Below are positions 52,436-60,943 of a stretch of 64,000 nt of DNA, one piece after another. Under the pieces are notes generated by a model. It saw only the letters and a list, made by a program, of their open reading frames with translations. It was not told the DNA's origin and made no database searches. The DNA lies in contig CAKNFP010000002.1 in assembly GCA_930633525.1 (NCBI GenBank), positions 806,001 through 870,000 of the forward strand. Reading direction: 5' to 3'. This DNA is from Hyphomicrobiales bacterium (GTDB lineage: Bacteria; Pseudomonadota; Alphaproteobacteria; Rhizobiales; Beijerinckiaceae). Position 1 is the stretch's first letter; each line of letters begins with the position of its first letter. A program made the position numbers and the translations under genes.

Positions 52436-53173
52436 TTGAAGCGCGTCGCCTTGGTCACCGGTTCTGCAGGAGCTCTGGGGAGGGCCTGCGCTGACATGCT
52501 TGCCGCGAATGGCTTCCGCGTCGCTGCAAGCGACATCCGCGACCTCGCCGGGTGGGACGGGGCGGACAAGCGCTTCGTGCGGATGGATGTCACCGACGAA
52601 GTCTCGGTGCGCGCCGCCTTCGACGACGTGGAAGAGGCGCTGGCTCCGATCGCGGTCCTTGTCTGCTGCGCTGGGGGAACCTCGGCGACGCGGGACAGGC
52701 AGCCTTCCGTCGCCGACACGGATCTCGCGGACTGGATCGGGACCGAGGCCCTGAACGCAAGGGGGACCTTTCTCTGCGTCCGGGAGCTGCTGCGGCGAAG
52801 GCGCAGTCTGCCGCTTGAAAACGGCCGTATCATACTGACCTCATCGGCGGCCGCGCAGCGCCCGGCGATCGCGGCGGGAGCGGCCTATTGCGCGTCCAAG
52901 GCCGCCGTTTTGGGCCTGGCACGTGTTGCTGCTGTCGAGGCTGCTTCCCTCGGCATGACGCTTAACGTCATCGCGCCGGGCGGATTCGATACCGACGCCT
53001 ATCACGCCACCACCGACCCGGCGCAGATGCACCGACAGATCAACGCCATCCCGCTTGGGCGGTTGGGCCGGCCAGACGAATTCGCCGCCACCGTCCGCTT
53101 TCTCGCCTCCACCGAGGCCGGATACCTGACTGGTGCCACCATCGACCTCAACGGCGGCGCACGCATGGCCTGA
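52436..53173 (+). CDS. Short-chain dehydrogenase/reductase
   Basis: A TTG start at 52436 is used, since the SDR motif begins at once (MKRVALVTGSAGALGRACAD) and no ATG fits; AAGGTG is a weak ribosome site. The 245-residue SDR has TGSAGALG, SDIRDLAGWDG (acidic, NAD), LVCCAGGTS instead of NNAG, and TSSAAAQRP ... YCASKAAV, ending TIDLNGGARM. A weak start may keep expression low. It is divergent from the monooxygenase and 41 bp before a transporter gene. Confidence 0.84.
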   Translation: MKRVALVTGSAGALGRACADMLAANGFRVAASDIRDLAGWDGADKRFVRMDVTDEVSVRAAFDDVEEALAPIAVLVCCAGGTSATRDRQPSVADTDLADWIGTEALNARGTFLCVRELLRRRRSLPLENGRIILTSSAAAQRPAIAAGAAYCASKAAVLGLARVAAVEAASLGMTLNVIAPGGFDTDAYHATTDPAQMHRQINAIPLGRLGRPDEFAATVRFLASTEAGYLTGATIDLNGGARMA

Positions 53174-53214
53174 CTAACCCCAAAAAATGAAACAAAATCA
53201 GCAAGGGAACGAAC

Positions 53215-54534
53215 ATGTCTCACAATGCGGCTTCACAGACATCCCGAGATCCATCGCCTCAGGAGCTGAGGCGGGTCATCCTCGCCTCCATCGCCGGGAA
53301 CGCGCTGGAGTGGTACGATTTCTTTCTCTACGGTTTCGCGGCGGCTCTGGTCTTCGGCCAGCTCTTCTTCCCGGCCGGCACGGACCCTTTGATCGGAACC
53401 CTCGGCGCCTTTGCCGGCTTTGCCATGGGTTTTCTGGCGCGGCCGTTGGGAGGTATCATCTTCGCCCATTTCGGTGATCGGTACGGCCGTAAGAACACGC
53501 TGGTCGCAACACTGACCCTGATGGGTGGGGCCACGTTTCTGATGGGATTGCTGCCCACCTATGCGCAAATAGGCATCTGGGCACCGATCCTTGTCGTGGT
53601 GCTGCGCGTGTTGCAGGGCATCGCGACCGGAGGCGAATGGGGCGGTGCCGTCCTGATCGTCACCGAAACGGCGCCAAAAGATCGCCAGGGCTATTACTCG
53701 TCCTTCGGACAAGTTGGCCTCAGTGGTGGTTTCCTTCTCGCCGCCGCCGCATTCTATCTCGCCCAGCGCCTGCCGCAGGAGCAGTTCATGAGCTGGGGGT
53801 GGCGCGTGCCTTTCCTCGTTAGCATCCTCATCTTCGCGATTGGGGTCTTCATCCGTTCGCGCGTGCCCGAGAGCAAGGAATTCGAAAATACCGCGAGGCA
53901 AGGTGCCACGCAGAGACTTCCGCTGCTCGAGGTCATCAAACGTCATCCACGGGAAATACTCACCGCGATGGGGCTGCGTTTCGCGGAAAACGGGGGCTCT
54001 TATATTTTTGTCGCCTTCTCTCTTGCTTACGCAAAATATGTCGGCGCACCAGGCGACACGGTTATGCTTGCGCTGATGTTCTCCTTCCTCATCCAGCTTC
54101 CGGTGCTCGTCGGCATCGGGGCGCTCTCGGACCGCATCGGCGTATGGCCGCTTTATCTCGCGGGCGCACTCGGCATGTGCTTGTTCGCCTTTCCCTTCTT
54201 CTGGCTGATAGACGCAGCCAGCACAGTCAGCATCTTCATGGCGTTCATTGGCGCGAATACTGTCTGTTTCTCCTTGATGAATGCGGTCCAGCCCAAGCTG
54301 TTCAGCAGCCTGTTCGATACCGAAGTCAGATATTCTGGCCTCGCCCTCGGCCATGAGGTCGCGTCTGTGTTCAGCGGCGGCCTGTCGCCACTCATCGCGA
54401 CCGCGCTTTTGAGTATCTACGGAGCCTCCTGGCCGATCGCGCTCTATCTGATCTTCCTCGGCGGCATCACAGTGTTCACGCTGATTGCATCGCGTGTATC
54501 GCGGCATTGGCGGGAACCGGCCCTCGCGACATAA
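53215..54534 (+). CDS. MFS transporter, metabolite:H+ symporter (MHS) family
   Basis: Inner-membrane protein of 439 residues with about 12 helices. The beginning (IAGNALEWYDFFLYGFAAAL), FARPLGG-type loop (FLARPLGGIIFAHFGDRYGR, with the MFS loop 2-3 motif), LRVLQGIATGGEWGGA and FFIRSRVPE-like FIRSRVPESKEF are characteristic of the MHS family (shikimate, alpha-ketoglutarate, proline/betaine). It likely imports the substrate processed by the neighbouring SDR, monooxygenase and hydrolase. Confidence 0.92.
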   Translation: MSHNAASQTSRDPSPQELRRVILASIAGNALEWYDFFLYGFAAALVFGQLFFPAGTDPLIGTLGAFAGFAMGFLARPLGGIIFAHFGDRYGRKNTLVATLTLMGGATFLMGLLPTYAQIGIWAPILVVVLRVLQGIATGGEWGGAVLIVTETAPKDRQGYYSSFGQVGLSGGFLLAAAAFYLAQRLPQEQFMSWGWRVPFLVSILIFAIGVFIRSRVPESKEFENTARQGATQRLPLLEVIKRHPREILTAMGLRFAENGGSYIFVAFSLAYAKYVGAPGDTVMLALMFSFLIQLPVLVGIGALSDRIGVWPLYLAGALGMCLFAFPFFWLIDAASTVSIFMAFIGANTVCFSLMNAVQPKLFSSLFDTEVRYSGLALGHEVASVFSGGLSPLIATALLSIYGASWPIALYLIFLGGITVFTLIASRVSRHWREPALAT

Positions 54535-54550
54535 GCCCGGCGACAGCTGC

Positions 54551-54575
54551 AGCTTCCCCCTACCGGTGGGAAGCT
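54551..54575 (+). terminator. Hairpin terminator after the MFS gene
   Basis: AGCTTCCC and GGGAAGCT form an 8-bp stem with a 9-base loop, 17 bp after the stop codon. The remaining bases up to 54842 hold no gene that I can identify. Confidence 0.5.
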
Positions 54576-54842
54576 ACACATGGCGACGAGGCGCAATGTT
54601 TCGATCAAGGCAAAAGCAGCCAGGCAGGTCATCGCTGTCTGGCCGTCCTGTCGCCAGATGGATGCTGTCGCAACCCTGCAAGGCCAGAGGATGGAAACCT
54701 GACCTGCGATGTAGAACAGCGCGTGCGGATGATGACATATCGGGGTAAACTTCTGTGAAGCTGTCGCGGAGAGCATGTCAACTTCATCAGTCTGGCGGCT
54801 CCTGCAAACCCGTCCATAGGCCCAGATCTTTCGCGTCGGTGA

Positions 54843-55319
54843 ATGCATACAATGACCAGAAAGCCCTCCATCACGCCAGCGAAGGCGACAGGGACAGCGC
54901 CTAATCAGCGGGCCATGGAGCCCGCCCTGCTCTCAGGCGGCAATCCCCAGATCGCAAAGGCTGATGGTGATGCGCCCGTTCAAGCTTACATCGCGGCCAT
55001 GCCGGGCTGGAAGCAGGACGTGGGTCGTCGCCTTGACGCGCTTATCACACGAACCGTCCCCGACGTGCGCAAGGCGGTCAAATGGAACTCACCGCTCTAT
55101 GGAATGGAGGGTCAGGGCTGGTTTCTCAGCCTTCATTGCTTCACGAAGTATATAAAGGTGGCTTTCTTCCGCGGTGTGTCGCTGGAGCCTCTGCCTCCCG
55201 TTGAGTCCAAGGATCCATACACACGCTATGTGCATCTCCACGAAATTGACCTGCTCGATGAGGAGCTCATGGCACGTTGGGTCAAGCAGGCATCCGACCT
55301 GCCCGGCTGGATCCCTTAG
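54843..55319 (+). CDS. DUF1801 domain protein
   Basis: The 158-residue protein has an N-terminal low-complexity part (about 40 residues) and a DUF1801/YdhG-like domain: VQAYIAAMPGWKQDVGRRLD, ALITRTVPDVRKAVKWNSPL, YGMEGQGWFLSLHCFTKYIK. Such small cytosolic proteins have no settled function. The ATG at 54852 is an alternative start. The neighbouring genes do not explain its role. Confidence 0.8.
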   Translation: MHTMTRKPSITPAKATGTAPNQRAMEPALLSGGNPQIAKADGDAPVQAYIAAMPGWKQDVGRRLDALITRTVPDVRKAVKWNSPLYGMEGQGWFLSLHCFTKYIKVAFFRGVSLEPLPPVESKDPYTRYVHLHEIDLLDEELMARWVKQASDLPGWIP

Positions 55320-55424
55320 ATCAGTAATTATCTGGCCCCTCATCTGCGGATGACTTCGAGCAAGATCAGAATGGTGCGGATATTTACTTTGTCAAAAATC
55401 GTGCAGTCTTTATCACAAGGGCGC

Positions 55425-56324
55425 TTAGAGCGCCTGTACGTATGCGCGCATGTGCGAGACTAGAGCCCGAAGCTTCAACGGCTGTCTGTGGCGCTTGGGA
55501 TAATAGAGATAGAAGCCCTGAAACGGCGGGCAGAACTCTTCGAGCAACGGAACGAGATCGCCACGGGCTATATAGGACTGGAAGGTCTCGACCATGCCGA
55601 AGGTGATCCCAGATCCGGCACAGGCCATGCGGATCATCACCCCCATGTCATTCGTTGTCACAACCGGATCAACAGCGACATCGAAGTCGCGGCCGTTCTC
55701 GGTGAACTCCCAGCGATAGGGCGCCGCATCGGGGCGAGGCCGCCATCCGATGCAGATATGGTTCGACAGGTCCCGGGGATGCCGGGGGCGCCCCGAACGC
55801 GCGAGGTATCGCGGCGCTGCAACGGCGCAGTGCCGTTGCAGCGCGGAAGCCGGAATGGCGATCATGTCCTGTTCGATCACTTCGCCGAGCCGGACGCCCG
55901 CATCAAAACCGGCCTCGACGATATCGAATTCGTCATCGGTGATCGTGATATCGAGCTTCACATCCGGATAGGCCTCAAGAAAGCCCGCGAGCAGTTCCCC
56001 TGCGATGAAGGTCTCCGCGATCGAGGAAACGGCGATCCTGAGCAGGCCGCTCGGCTGGGATCCCTGCTCCCGTATGCTCTGCACGGCCTCCCGGACCCGG
56101 GCCACCGAAAGGCGGACCGCGTCGTAGAATTGCTCACCGGCCTCGGTGAGGCGCATGCTGCGGGTCGTGCGCTGGACGAGAGCCACTCCCAGCCGATCTT
56201 CGAGCCGCTGCAGCGCCTGACTGACCGCCGAGCGGGTGACGCCGAGCCGCTCTCCGGCGACGCGGAAATTTCGCGCCTCGGCCACCGCAAGGAAGACCGA
56301 GATACCCTCCAACTCATCCGTCAT
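55425..56324 (-). CDS. LysR-family transcription regulator
   Basis: The 299-residue regulator begins with LEGISVFLAVAEARNFRVAG and the helix-turn-helix LGVTRSAVSQALQRLEDRLG, then LVQRTTRSMRLTEAGEQFYD, the form found in LysR proteins that control an adjacent, divergent oxidoreductase. The effector domain follows (residues about 90-295). It is divergent from the Atu4866-family gene and the SDR at 56891 and likely controls both. Confidence 0.9.
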   Translation of the reverse strand: MTDELEGISVFLAVAEARNFRVAGERLGVTRSAVSQALQRLEDRLGVALVQRTTRSMRLTEAGEQFYDAVRLSVARVREAVQSIREQGSQPSGLLRIAVSSIAETFIAGELLAGFLEAYPDVKLDITITDDEFDIVEAGFDAGVRLGEVIEQDMIAIPASALQRHCAVAAPRYLARSGRPRHPRDLSNHICIGWRPRPDAAPYRWEFTENGRDFDVAVDPVVTTNDMGVMIRMACAGSGITFGMVETFQSYIARGDLVPLLEEFCPPFQGFYLYYPKRHRQPLKLRALVSHMRAYVQAL

Positions 56325-56467
56325 TGGTTAGCACCATTAAACAGACCGTCCTCGATTGGCGGCTCGATGCCAGCAAATGAGCGCGCTATTGGATAAGCCG
56401 TCAAGGGCCGGCGCGGGAAAAGGCCGACGGCCCCATCAGTCCTGGCTTGACGCTGATTGGAGACGGA

Positions 56468-56833
56468 ATGTTGAAGACTTTGAACAAGCCGATGCCACCT
56501 CTCGTTGCCATGCTTGTGCTCGGCGCGACGGCCGTCGCCATTGCCAGTCCACAACACACCTCACAAGGGCAACGCGACGCAAGCGAGACCACCATGCAGC
56601 AACATCCCTATGTCGGCTTATGGGTCACCGATGACGGCCATGTCCGCCACGAGCTTCTTCCCAACGGCCGGTACGACGAAGCCCGCGGAAGCCGTGAAAG
56701 TGCCTATCGGGGACGCTACGAGGTAACCGGCAGGCACATCGACTATTGGGACGACACCGGTTTCACCGCCGATGGCGATTTCATCGATAAGAACACCTTG
56801 CACCACGGGGGCATGGTTCTTCGCCGCAAGTGA
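56468..56833 (+). CDS. Atu4866-family exported protein
   Basis: From ATG 56468 (GGAGACGGA upstream) the protein is 121 residues with an N-terminal hydrophobic export segment (PPLVAMLVLGATAVAIASP). The mature part, beginning near YVGLWVTDDGHVRHELLPNG, and YEVTGRHIDYWDDTGFTADG match the small beta-barrel Atu4866 family known mostly from rhizobia and relatives. Function unknown. It precedes an SDR gene by 57 bp, and the two are divergent from a LysR gene; this trio recurs in the family as I recall it. Confidence 0.8.
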   Translation: MLKTLNKPMPPLVAMLVLGATAVAIASPQHTSQGQRDASETTMQQHPYVGLWVTDDGHVRHELLPNGRYDEARGSRESAYRGRYEVTGRHIDYWDDTGFTADGDFIDKNTLHHGGMVLRRK

Positions 56834-56890
56834 ACCATGCGCCGGCATCCGGCCAGGTCAAACCTTACGAATCCTGAACTGGAGCATGGA

Positions 56891-57625
56891 ATGCTGAACA
56901 TCAAGGGAAAGGTCGTCGCCATCACCGGAGCCAGCAGCGGCATCGGCGCGGCGACCGCGAAAGTGCTCGCGGCGGCCGGGGCCCATGTCGTGATGGGTGC
57001 ACGACGGACAGATCGCCTCGCGGAGCTCGCGGCCGTCATCACCGCCGAGGCGGGGGTTGTCCGCATGCAGCGACTGGATGTCACCAACCGTTCGGACGTG
57101 CAGTCCTTCGCGCGCTTCGCGGAGTCGGAATTCGGCCGACTGGATGTCATTGTCAATAACGCGGGCGTCATGCCGCTCTCCCCTCTCGAAGCGCTGAAGG
57201 TCGATGAGTGGGATCGGATGATCGACGTCAATATCAAAGGCGTTCTCTATGGAATCGCCGCTGCCCTTCCGATCATGCAGGCGCAGGGCTCTGGGCAGAT
57301 CATCAACCTGTCGTCGATTGGCGGCCATCACGTTTCGCCGACCGCTGCGGTCTATTGCGCGACGAAATTCGCTGTCCGCGCGATCTCGGACGGATTGCGG
57401 CAGGAAACCGATCGCATTCGCGTGACCGTCATCTCTCCCGGAACCACGACGTCGGAACTGGCCGACACGATCAGCGATGCGGAGGCCCGCGACCTCATGA
57501 AATCATGGCGGGCCATCACCATCGACCCCGAAGCCATTGGCAATGCCATTCTCTTTGCCATCAGCCAACCGGAAGGCGTCGATGTCAGCGAAATTGTCGT
57601 TCGGCCAACCGCCAGTCCGCATTAG
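56891..57625 (+). CDS. Short-chain dehydrogenase/reductase
   Basis: From ATG 56891 the SDR is 244 residues. TGASSGIG, MGARRTDRL (basic, suggests NADP), VIVNNAGVMPLSPL, NLSSIGG and YCATKFAV are all present; the C-terminus lacks the DGG end and instead reads EIVVRPTASPH. This is the YdfG-like/cp-SDR pattern (serine or 3-hydroxy acid dehydrogenases). It is probably co-transcribed with the Atu4866-family gene and regulated by the divergent LysR. Confidence 0.88.
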   Translation: MLNIKGKVVAITGASSGIGAATAKVLAAAGAHVVMGARRTDRLAELAAVITAEAGVVRMQRLDVTNRSDVQSFARFAESEFGRLDVIVNNAGVMPLSPLEALKVDEWDRMIDVNIKGVLYGIAAALPIMQAQGSGQIINLSSIGGHHVSPTAAVYCATKFAVRAISDGLRQETDRIRVTVISPGTTTSELADTISDAEARDLMKSWRAITIDPEAIGNAILFAISQPEGVDVSEIVVRPTASPH

Positions 57626-57646
57626 GCTCGATCCGGTCGCCCCAGC

Positions 57647-58621
57647 CTATGATGCTTTGATGCAATCGAGAGCGAGAGAGGGGCTGAAGTGGCGGAGCGC
57701 GTCCCATGTGGGCAGCCCCGCCCGGCCGCCCGGCCGCGTGCATTTCAACGCCGCCACCGCATTGGCGAAGGCAATGGCCTGATCGAGGGGGCAGCGCCTT
57801 GCCAGCGCAAGCGCCAGAGCGCCATGGAAAGCGTCGCCGGCGCCGACGGTATCGACAACATCGACCTGGGGTGGTCGCGCATTGTGGATACGCCCGCCAT
57901 CAAGCCAGAACAAACCGTCGGCGCCGTCCGTCACGCCGATGAGCGCATGACCGGGCAGGGCCGCTTCGCGCAGACCGGCTTCGATCCCCTCCGCGCCCGT
58001 GAACTGCGCCAATCCGGGACGCGAGAAGACCACGTGATCGGCGGCCGCGACCAATGCCGCGACCTCATCCCGGCCATGACGCGAAATATCGGCATCGAGC
58101 ACGGAAGGGATGCCGTTATCGCGTGCTGCGCCCAGGCATTTCATGGCCCCTTCTGGCCACGACAGATCGCACAGCACGGCACTGCCTAGGCTCGGCGGGG
58201 TCAACCAGCCGGGATCGCGTGGCAGATTCGGATCCGCATAGGCGACAATGAGGCGCTCGCCCTTGCCATCGACGAGGATGACCGATCCGGGGGACCGCAA
58301 TCCCGCGAAGCTGCGCAACCACGTCACGTCGACATGCTCACCCTCGAGTTCACGGCGCATAACGGCGCCGGTCGGATCATCGCCAAGACGGCCGGCGAAG
58401 CTCGTCCTTCCTCCCAGTCGGGCAATGGCCACGCTGGCCGTCGCTGCAGGGCCACCACCCACCTCTCGGCGCCCCGAAGCATAGATCTTGACCGGCTCGC
58501 TCGGAATCGACGCAACGGTCAGGATCGTGTCCTGAATAGCGAGGCCGAGGCAGAAGACCTCCGTGTCCTCAAGGCTATGCAAGTCTCTCGCCCGATTCTG
58601 GATGAAAAAGATGGAGCGCAT
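57647..58621 (-). CDS. PfkB-family carbohydrate kinase
   Basis: From ATG 58621 the product is 324 residues; a TTG at 58582 ([18 protein letters not shown]) may be the real start, as the family core begins only near there. It has the ribokinase-type [17 protein letters not shown] and the catalytic/anion-hole motif [19 protein letters not shown]. It should phosphorylate a sugar or a keto-sugar acid. The 5' end overlaps the ABC ATPase gene by about 47 bp, and both are likely read from the promoter region near 59700. Confidence 0.86.
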   Translation of the reverse strand: MRSIFFIQNRARDLHSLEDTEVFCLGLAIQDTILTVASIPSEPVKIYASGRREVGGGPAATASVAIARLGGRTSFAGRLGDDPTGAVMRRELEGEHVDVTWLRSFAGLRSPGSVILVDGKGERLIVAYADPNLPRDPGWLTPPSLGSAVLCDLSWPEGAMKCLGAARDNGIPSVLDADISRHGRDEVAALVAAADHVVFSRPGLAQFTGAEGIEAGLREAALPGHALIGVTDGADGLFWLDGGRIHNARPPQVDVVDTVGAGDAFHGALALALARRCPLDQAIAFANAVAALKCTRPGGRAGLPTWDALRHFSPSLALDCIKAS

Positions 58622-59672
58622 CGACATCGAGACGGAAGCGGCGCGCCTTGTCACCCACATGGGCACCGCCGGGCTTCACCCGCGCCATCACTTCACGCTC
58701 GCCGAGCGTCACCACGGCGATGGAATCGGCGCCGTGCTCCTCAACGAGAATGACATCGGAGACAAAGTCTGTGTCATTCCGCTCGTCATCTGTGACGAGC
58801 GAAATATGTTCGGCCCTGAGGCCCACCTCGACACGGTCGATCCTGGCGCGCGCCAAGACCTCGGCACGCGCGGCAGGCAGCCGGATATCGTGGCCTCCTC
58901 CAAACGACAGGACTGCCCGTCCTGTCTCCATACGCGGCCTGGCCGGTACCAGGCTCATCGGCGGCGAACCAATGAAGGTCCCGACGAAACTGTTGACCGG
59001 CTTCTGATAGATCTCGATGGGCGTACCGATCTGTTGCACCTGGCCAAGTTTAAGCACGACGATACGGTCGGCCATGGTCATGGCCTCGATCTGATCATGC
59101 GTGACGTAGATACTGGTGGTGCCCAGCGCCACCTGCAGCTTGCGGATCTCCATGCGCATGCCGACGCGCAACTTGGCATCAAGGTTCGATAGCGGCTCAT
59201 CGAAGAGGAAGACCTTGGGGTCCCGGATCAATGCGCGCCCCAGTGCGACACGCTGGCGCTGCCCCCCGGAGAGCGCCTTCGGCTTGCGATCGAGCAAGGC
59301 GTCGAGCTCAAGCATCCGCGCTACTTCATGCACCTTGGCCTCGATCTCGGATCCCGCCATGTCCCGCATCTTGAGCGCGAAGCCGAGGTTTTCCGCTACG
59401 GTCATGTGGGGGTAGAGCGCATAGTCCTGAAACACCATGGCCATGTCGCGGTCGCGCGGCGCAACGGCGTTGAGGCTCCTGCCATCGAGCTGGATCTCGC
59501 CGGAGGAGATCTCCTCAAGCCCGGCGATCATGCGCAGCAGCGTGCTCTTTCCACAGCCGGATGGCCCCACCAGCACGATGAATTCGCCGTGTTCCACATC
59601 GAGATCGACGGCCTGGACGGCCCGGACGTTGCCAAACCGCTTCTCAACGGTCCGCAGTGTCAACTCTGCCAC
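58575..59672 (-). CDS. Sugar ABC importer ATPase (MalK/UgpC/MsmK-like)
   Basis: A GTG at 59672 is used (GGGAGCGAGACGAAA upstream); the product then begins [20 protein letters not shown] and has 365 residues. Walker [11 protein letters not shown]-loop [12 protein letters not shown], signature [15 protein letters not shown], Walker [17 protein letters not shown] and [10 protein letters not shown] are intact, and the C-terminal TOBE regulatory domain is present. It energises a CUT1-type sugar importer; the matching binding protein and permeases are not in the window and may lie beyond the GH31 gene. Confidence 0.92.
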   Translation of the reverse strand: MAELTLRTVEKRFGNVRAVQAVDLDVEHGEFIVLVGPSGCGKSTLLRMIAGLEEISSGEIQLDGRSLNAVAPRDRDMAMVFQDYALYPHMTVAENLGFALKMRDMAGSEIEAKVHEVARMLELDALLDRKPKALSGGQRQRVALGRALIRDPKVFLFDEPLSNLDAKLRVGMRMEIRKLQVALGTTSIYVTHDQIEAMTMADRIVVLKLGQVQQIGTPIEIYQKPVNSFVGTFIGSPPMSLVPARPRMETGRAVLSFGGGHDIRLPAARAEVLARARIDRVEVGLRAEHISLVTDDERNDTDFVSDVILVEEHGADSIAVVTLGEREVMARVKPGGAHVGDKARRFRLDVDALHLFHPESGERLA

Positions 59673-59690
59673 TTTCGTCTCGCTCCCGTG

Positions 59691-59720
59691 TTGACAATTT
59701 TTCTTTTTAAAGCACAATAT
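59691..59720 (+). promoter_or_regulatory. Promoter of the ROK/sugar operon
   Basis: TTGACA (59691-59696) with an 18-base spacer and CAATAT (59715-59720) stands 30 bp before the ROK gene. The palindrome at 59717-59737 overlaps its -10 box. Confidence 0.5.
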
Positions 59721-59737
59721 TTACACAGTGTAAATAT
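59717..59737. promoter_or_regulatory. Perfect 21-bp palindrome, ROK repressor operator
   Basis: ATATTTACAC and GTGTAAATAT flank a single central A: a perfect palindrome between the divergent sugar genes, overlapping the promoter -10 box of the ROK gene and upstream of the ABC ATPase gene. TTTACAC/GTGTAAA half-sites are typical of NagC/XylR-type operators. Confidence 0.75.
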
Positions 59738-59749
59738 AACGGATAAACA

Positions 59750-60943
59750 ATGTTGGGAAGGGCTGCCCCAAGGAGCAGGAGAGAGACACGGGCCACCGTG
59801 CTCGAGAATTTATTGCGGACTGGTGGGGCATTTCGCTCGGCTATCGCGCGCGAGACGAGACTGACAGAGGCCAGTGTTTCGCGTATCCTCGCCGAGTTGC
59901 GCAGCGAAAATCTCGTCCAAGAAACCCGCCATCCCGCCCCTTACAGCGGCGGTCCAACATCTCTTGTTACACTAAGCAATAGCGTGGCTGTTGCGGGCAT
60001 CGAGCTTTCCAATAGCCGGCTTTCCTTCGGCATTGGTGATCTCGCCGGAACGCTCGATTATGTGGACAGGATGCCGGCCTCGCCGCAGCTCGACCAGGAC
60101 GCGTTCGAGCAACTGTTCCGGCGCAGCGCCGCTGCCATGCTGGCCTGGGCGGAGAAGCGCGGCATCACCATTCGCCAAGCGGCTCTCTCTATTCCCGGCT
60201 ATGGTCGCGAGGCAGGCAATGCAATCTACCCTTGGGACGTTGCACGCCTGCGCGATTTTCTCGGCGAGGCCCTTCCGGGCATGCCGCTTGAACTCACCAA
60301 CTCTGTCGTCGCGCAGGCCGCGTTTCACCGCTATTCCCAAAGCACGCGGTATCCGGTGGCCGGCCATCACCTGTTCCTCTTCGTCGGCCACGGCGTTGCC
60401 GGCGTCATCGTCAACGAGGCCGCCTCAATCGATGCCTTCTCGGCCTTCGAGATCGGCCACATGGTGATCGAGCGTAATGGCCTTGTCTGTCGCTGCGGGC
60501 ACCGGGGTTGCATCGAGGCCTATACGTCGCTGAGGGCCATCTCGTCGATCCTCGGCCTTGCCGCCGGCGAGATCCTGCATCGCGGCGACAGCTTCATCGA
60601 AGTGCTCGACCTCGATAGCGGCGCGCGGGCGGCGCTCCGGGAGAGACTGGGCATGCTGGGACTAGGTCTCGGCAACGCACTGAACCTGCATCCCCTTTCT
60701 TCGGTGGTGATCAGCGGCTGGCCGTCCCTGATGCCGGAGGAAGATCGCGCAGCCATCATCGCCGGCCTTGACGAGAGCCTGCTCGGCGGTTTCGACGAAC
60801 GCCGCCTCAGCCTGTCTTTCATCGCACCGTCCATCGGGAATGATCCGCGGGCGGCGCTCTATTACGCAGCCTATTGTTTCGTAAGCGGCGGAGGACTGGA
60901 CGCAAGAGCCGACTCCCAGACCGCGCTGGAGGAGATCGCCTAA
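59750..60943 (+). CDS. ROK-family transcription regulator (NagC/XylR-type)
   Basis: The 397-residue protein has an N-terminal winged helix-turn-helix (residues about 10-65; LLRTGGAFRSAIARETRLTE, ASVSRILAELRSE) and a ROK sugar-binding domain with the zinc motif CRCGHRGCIEAY near residue 250. The ROK kinase motif ENDAN is replaced by TNSVVAQ, losing the catalytic Asp, so it is a regulator and not a sugar kinase. It is divergent from the ABC ATPase/PfkB genes and followed directly by the isomerase-like gene. Confidence 0.9.
   Translation: MLGRAAPRSRRETRATVLENLLRTGGAFRSAIARETRLTEASVSRILAELRSENLVQETRHPAPYSGGPTSLVTLSNSVAVAGIELSNSRLSFGIGDLAGTLDYVDRMPASPQLDQDAFEQLFRRSAAAMLAWAEKRGITIRQAALSIPGYGREAGNAIYPWDVARLRDFLGEALPGMPLELTNSVVAQAAFHRYSQSTRYPVAGHHLFLFVGHGVAGVIVNEAASIDAFSAFEIGHMVIERNGLVCRCGHRGCIEAYTSLRAISSILGLAAGEILHRGDSFIEVLDLDSGARAALRERLGMLGLGLGNALNLHPLSSVVISGWPSLMPEEDRAAIIAGLDESLLGGFDERRLSLSFIAPSIGNDPRAALYYAAYCFVSGGGLDARADSQTALEEIA

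Noticed and set aside
53233..54507. A 424-codon minus-strand open frame over the MFS transporter
   Set aside because: Highly charged, no family motif; the opposite strand encodes a complete 12-helix transporter.
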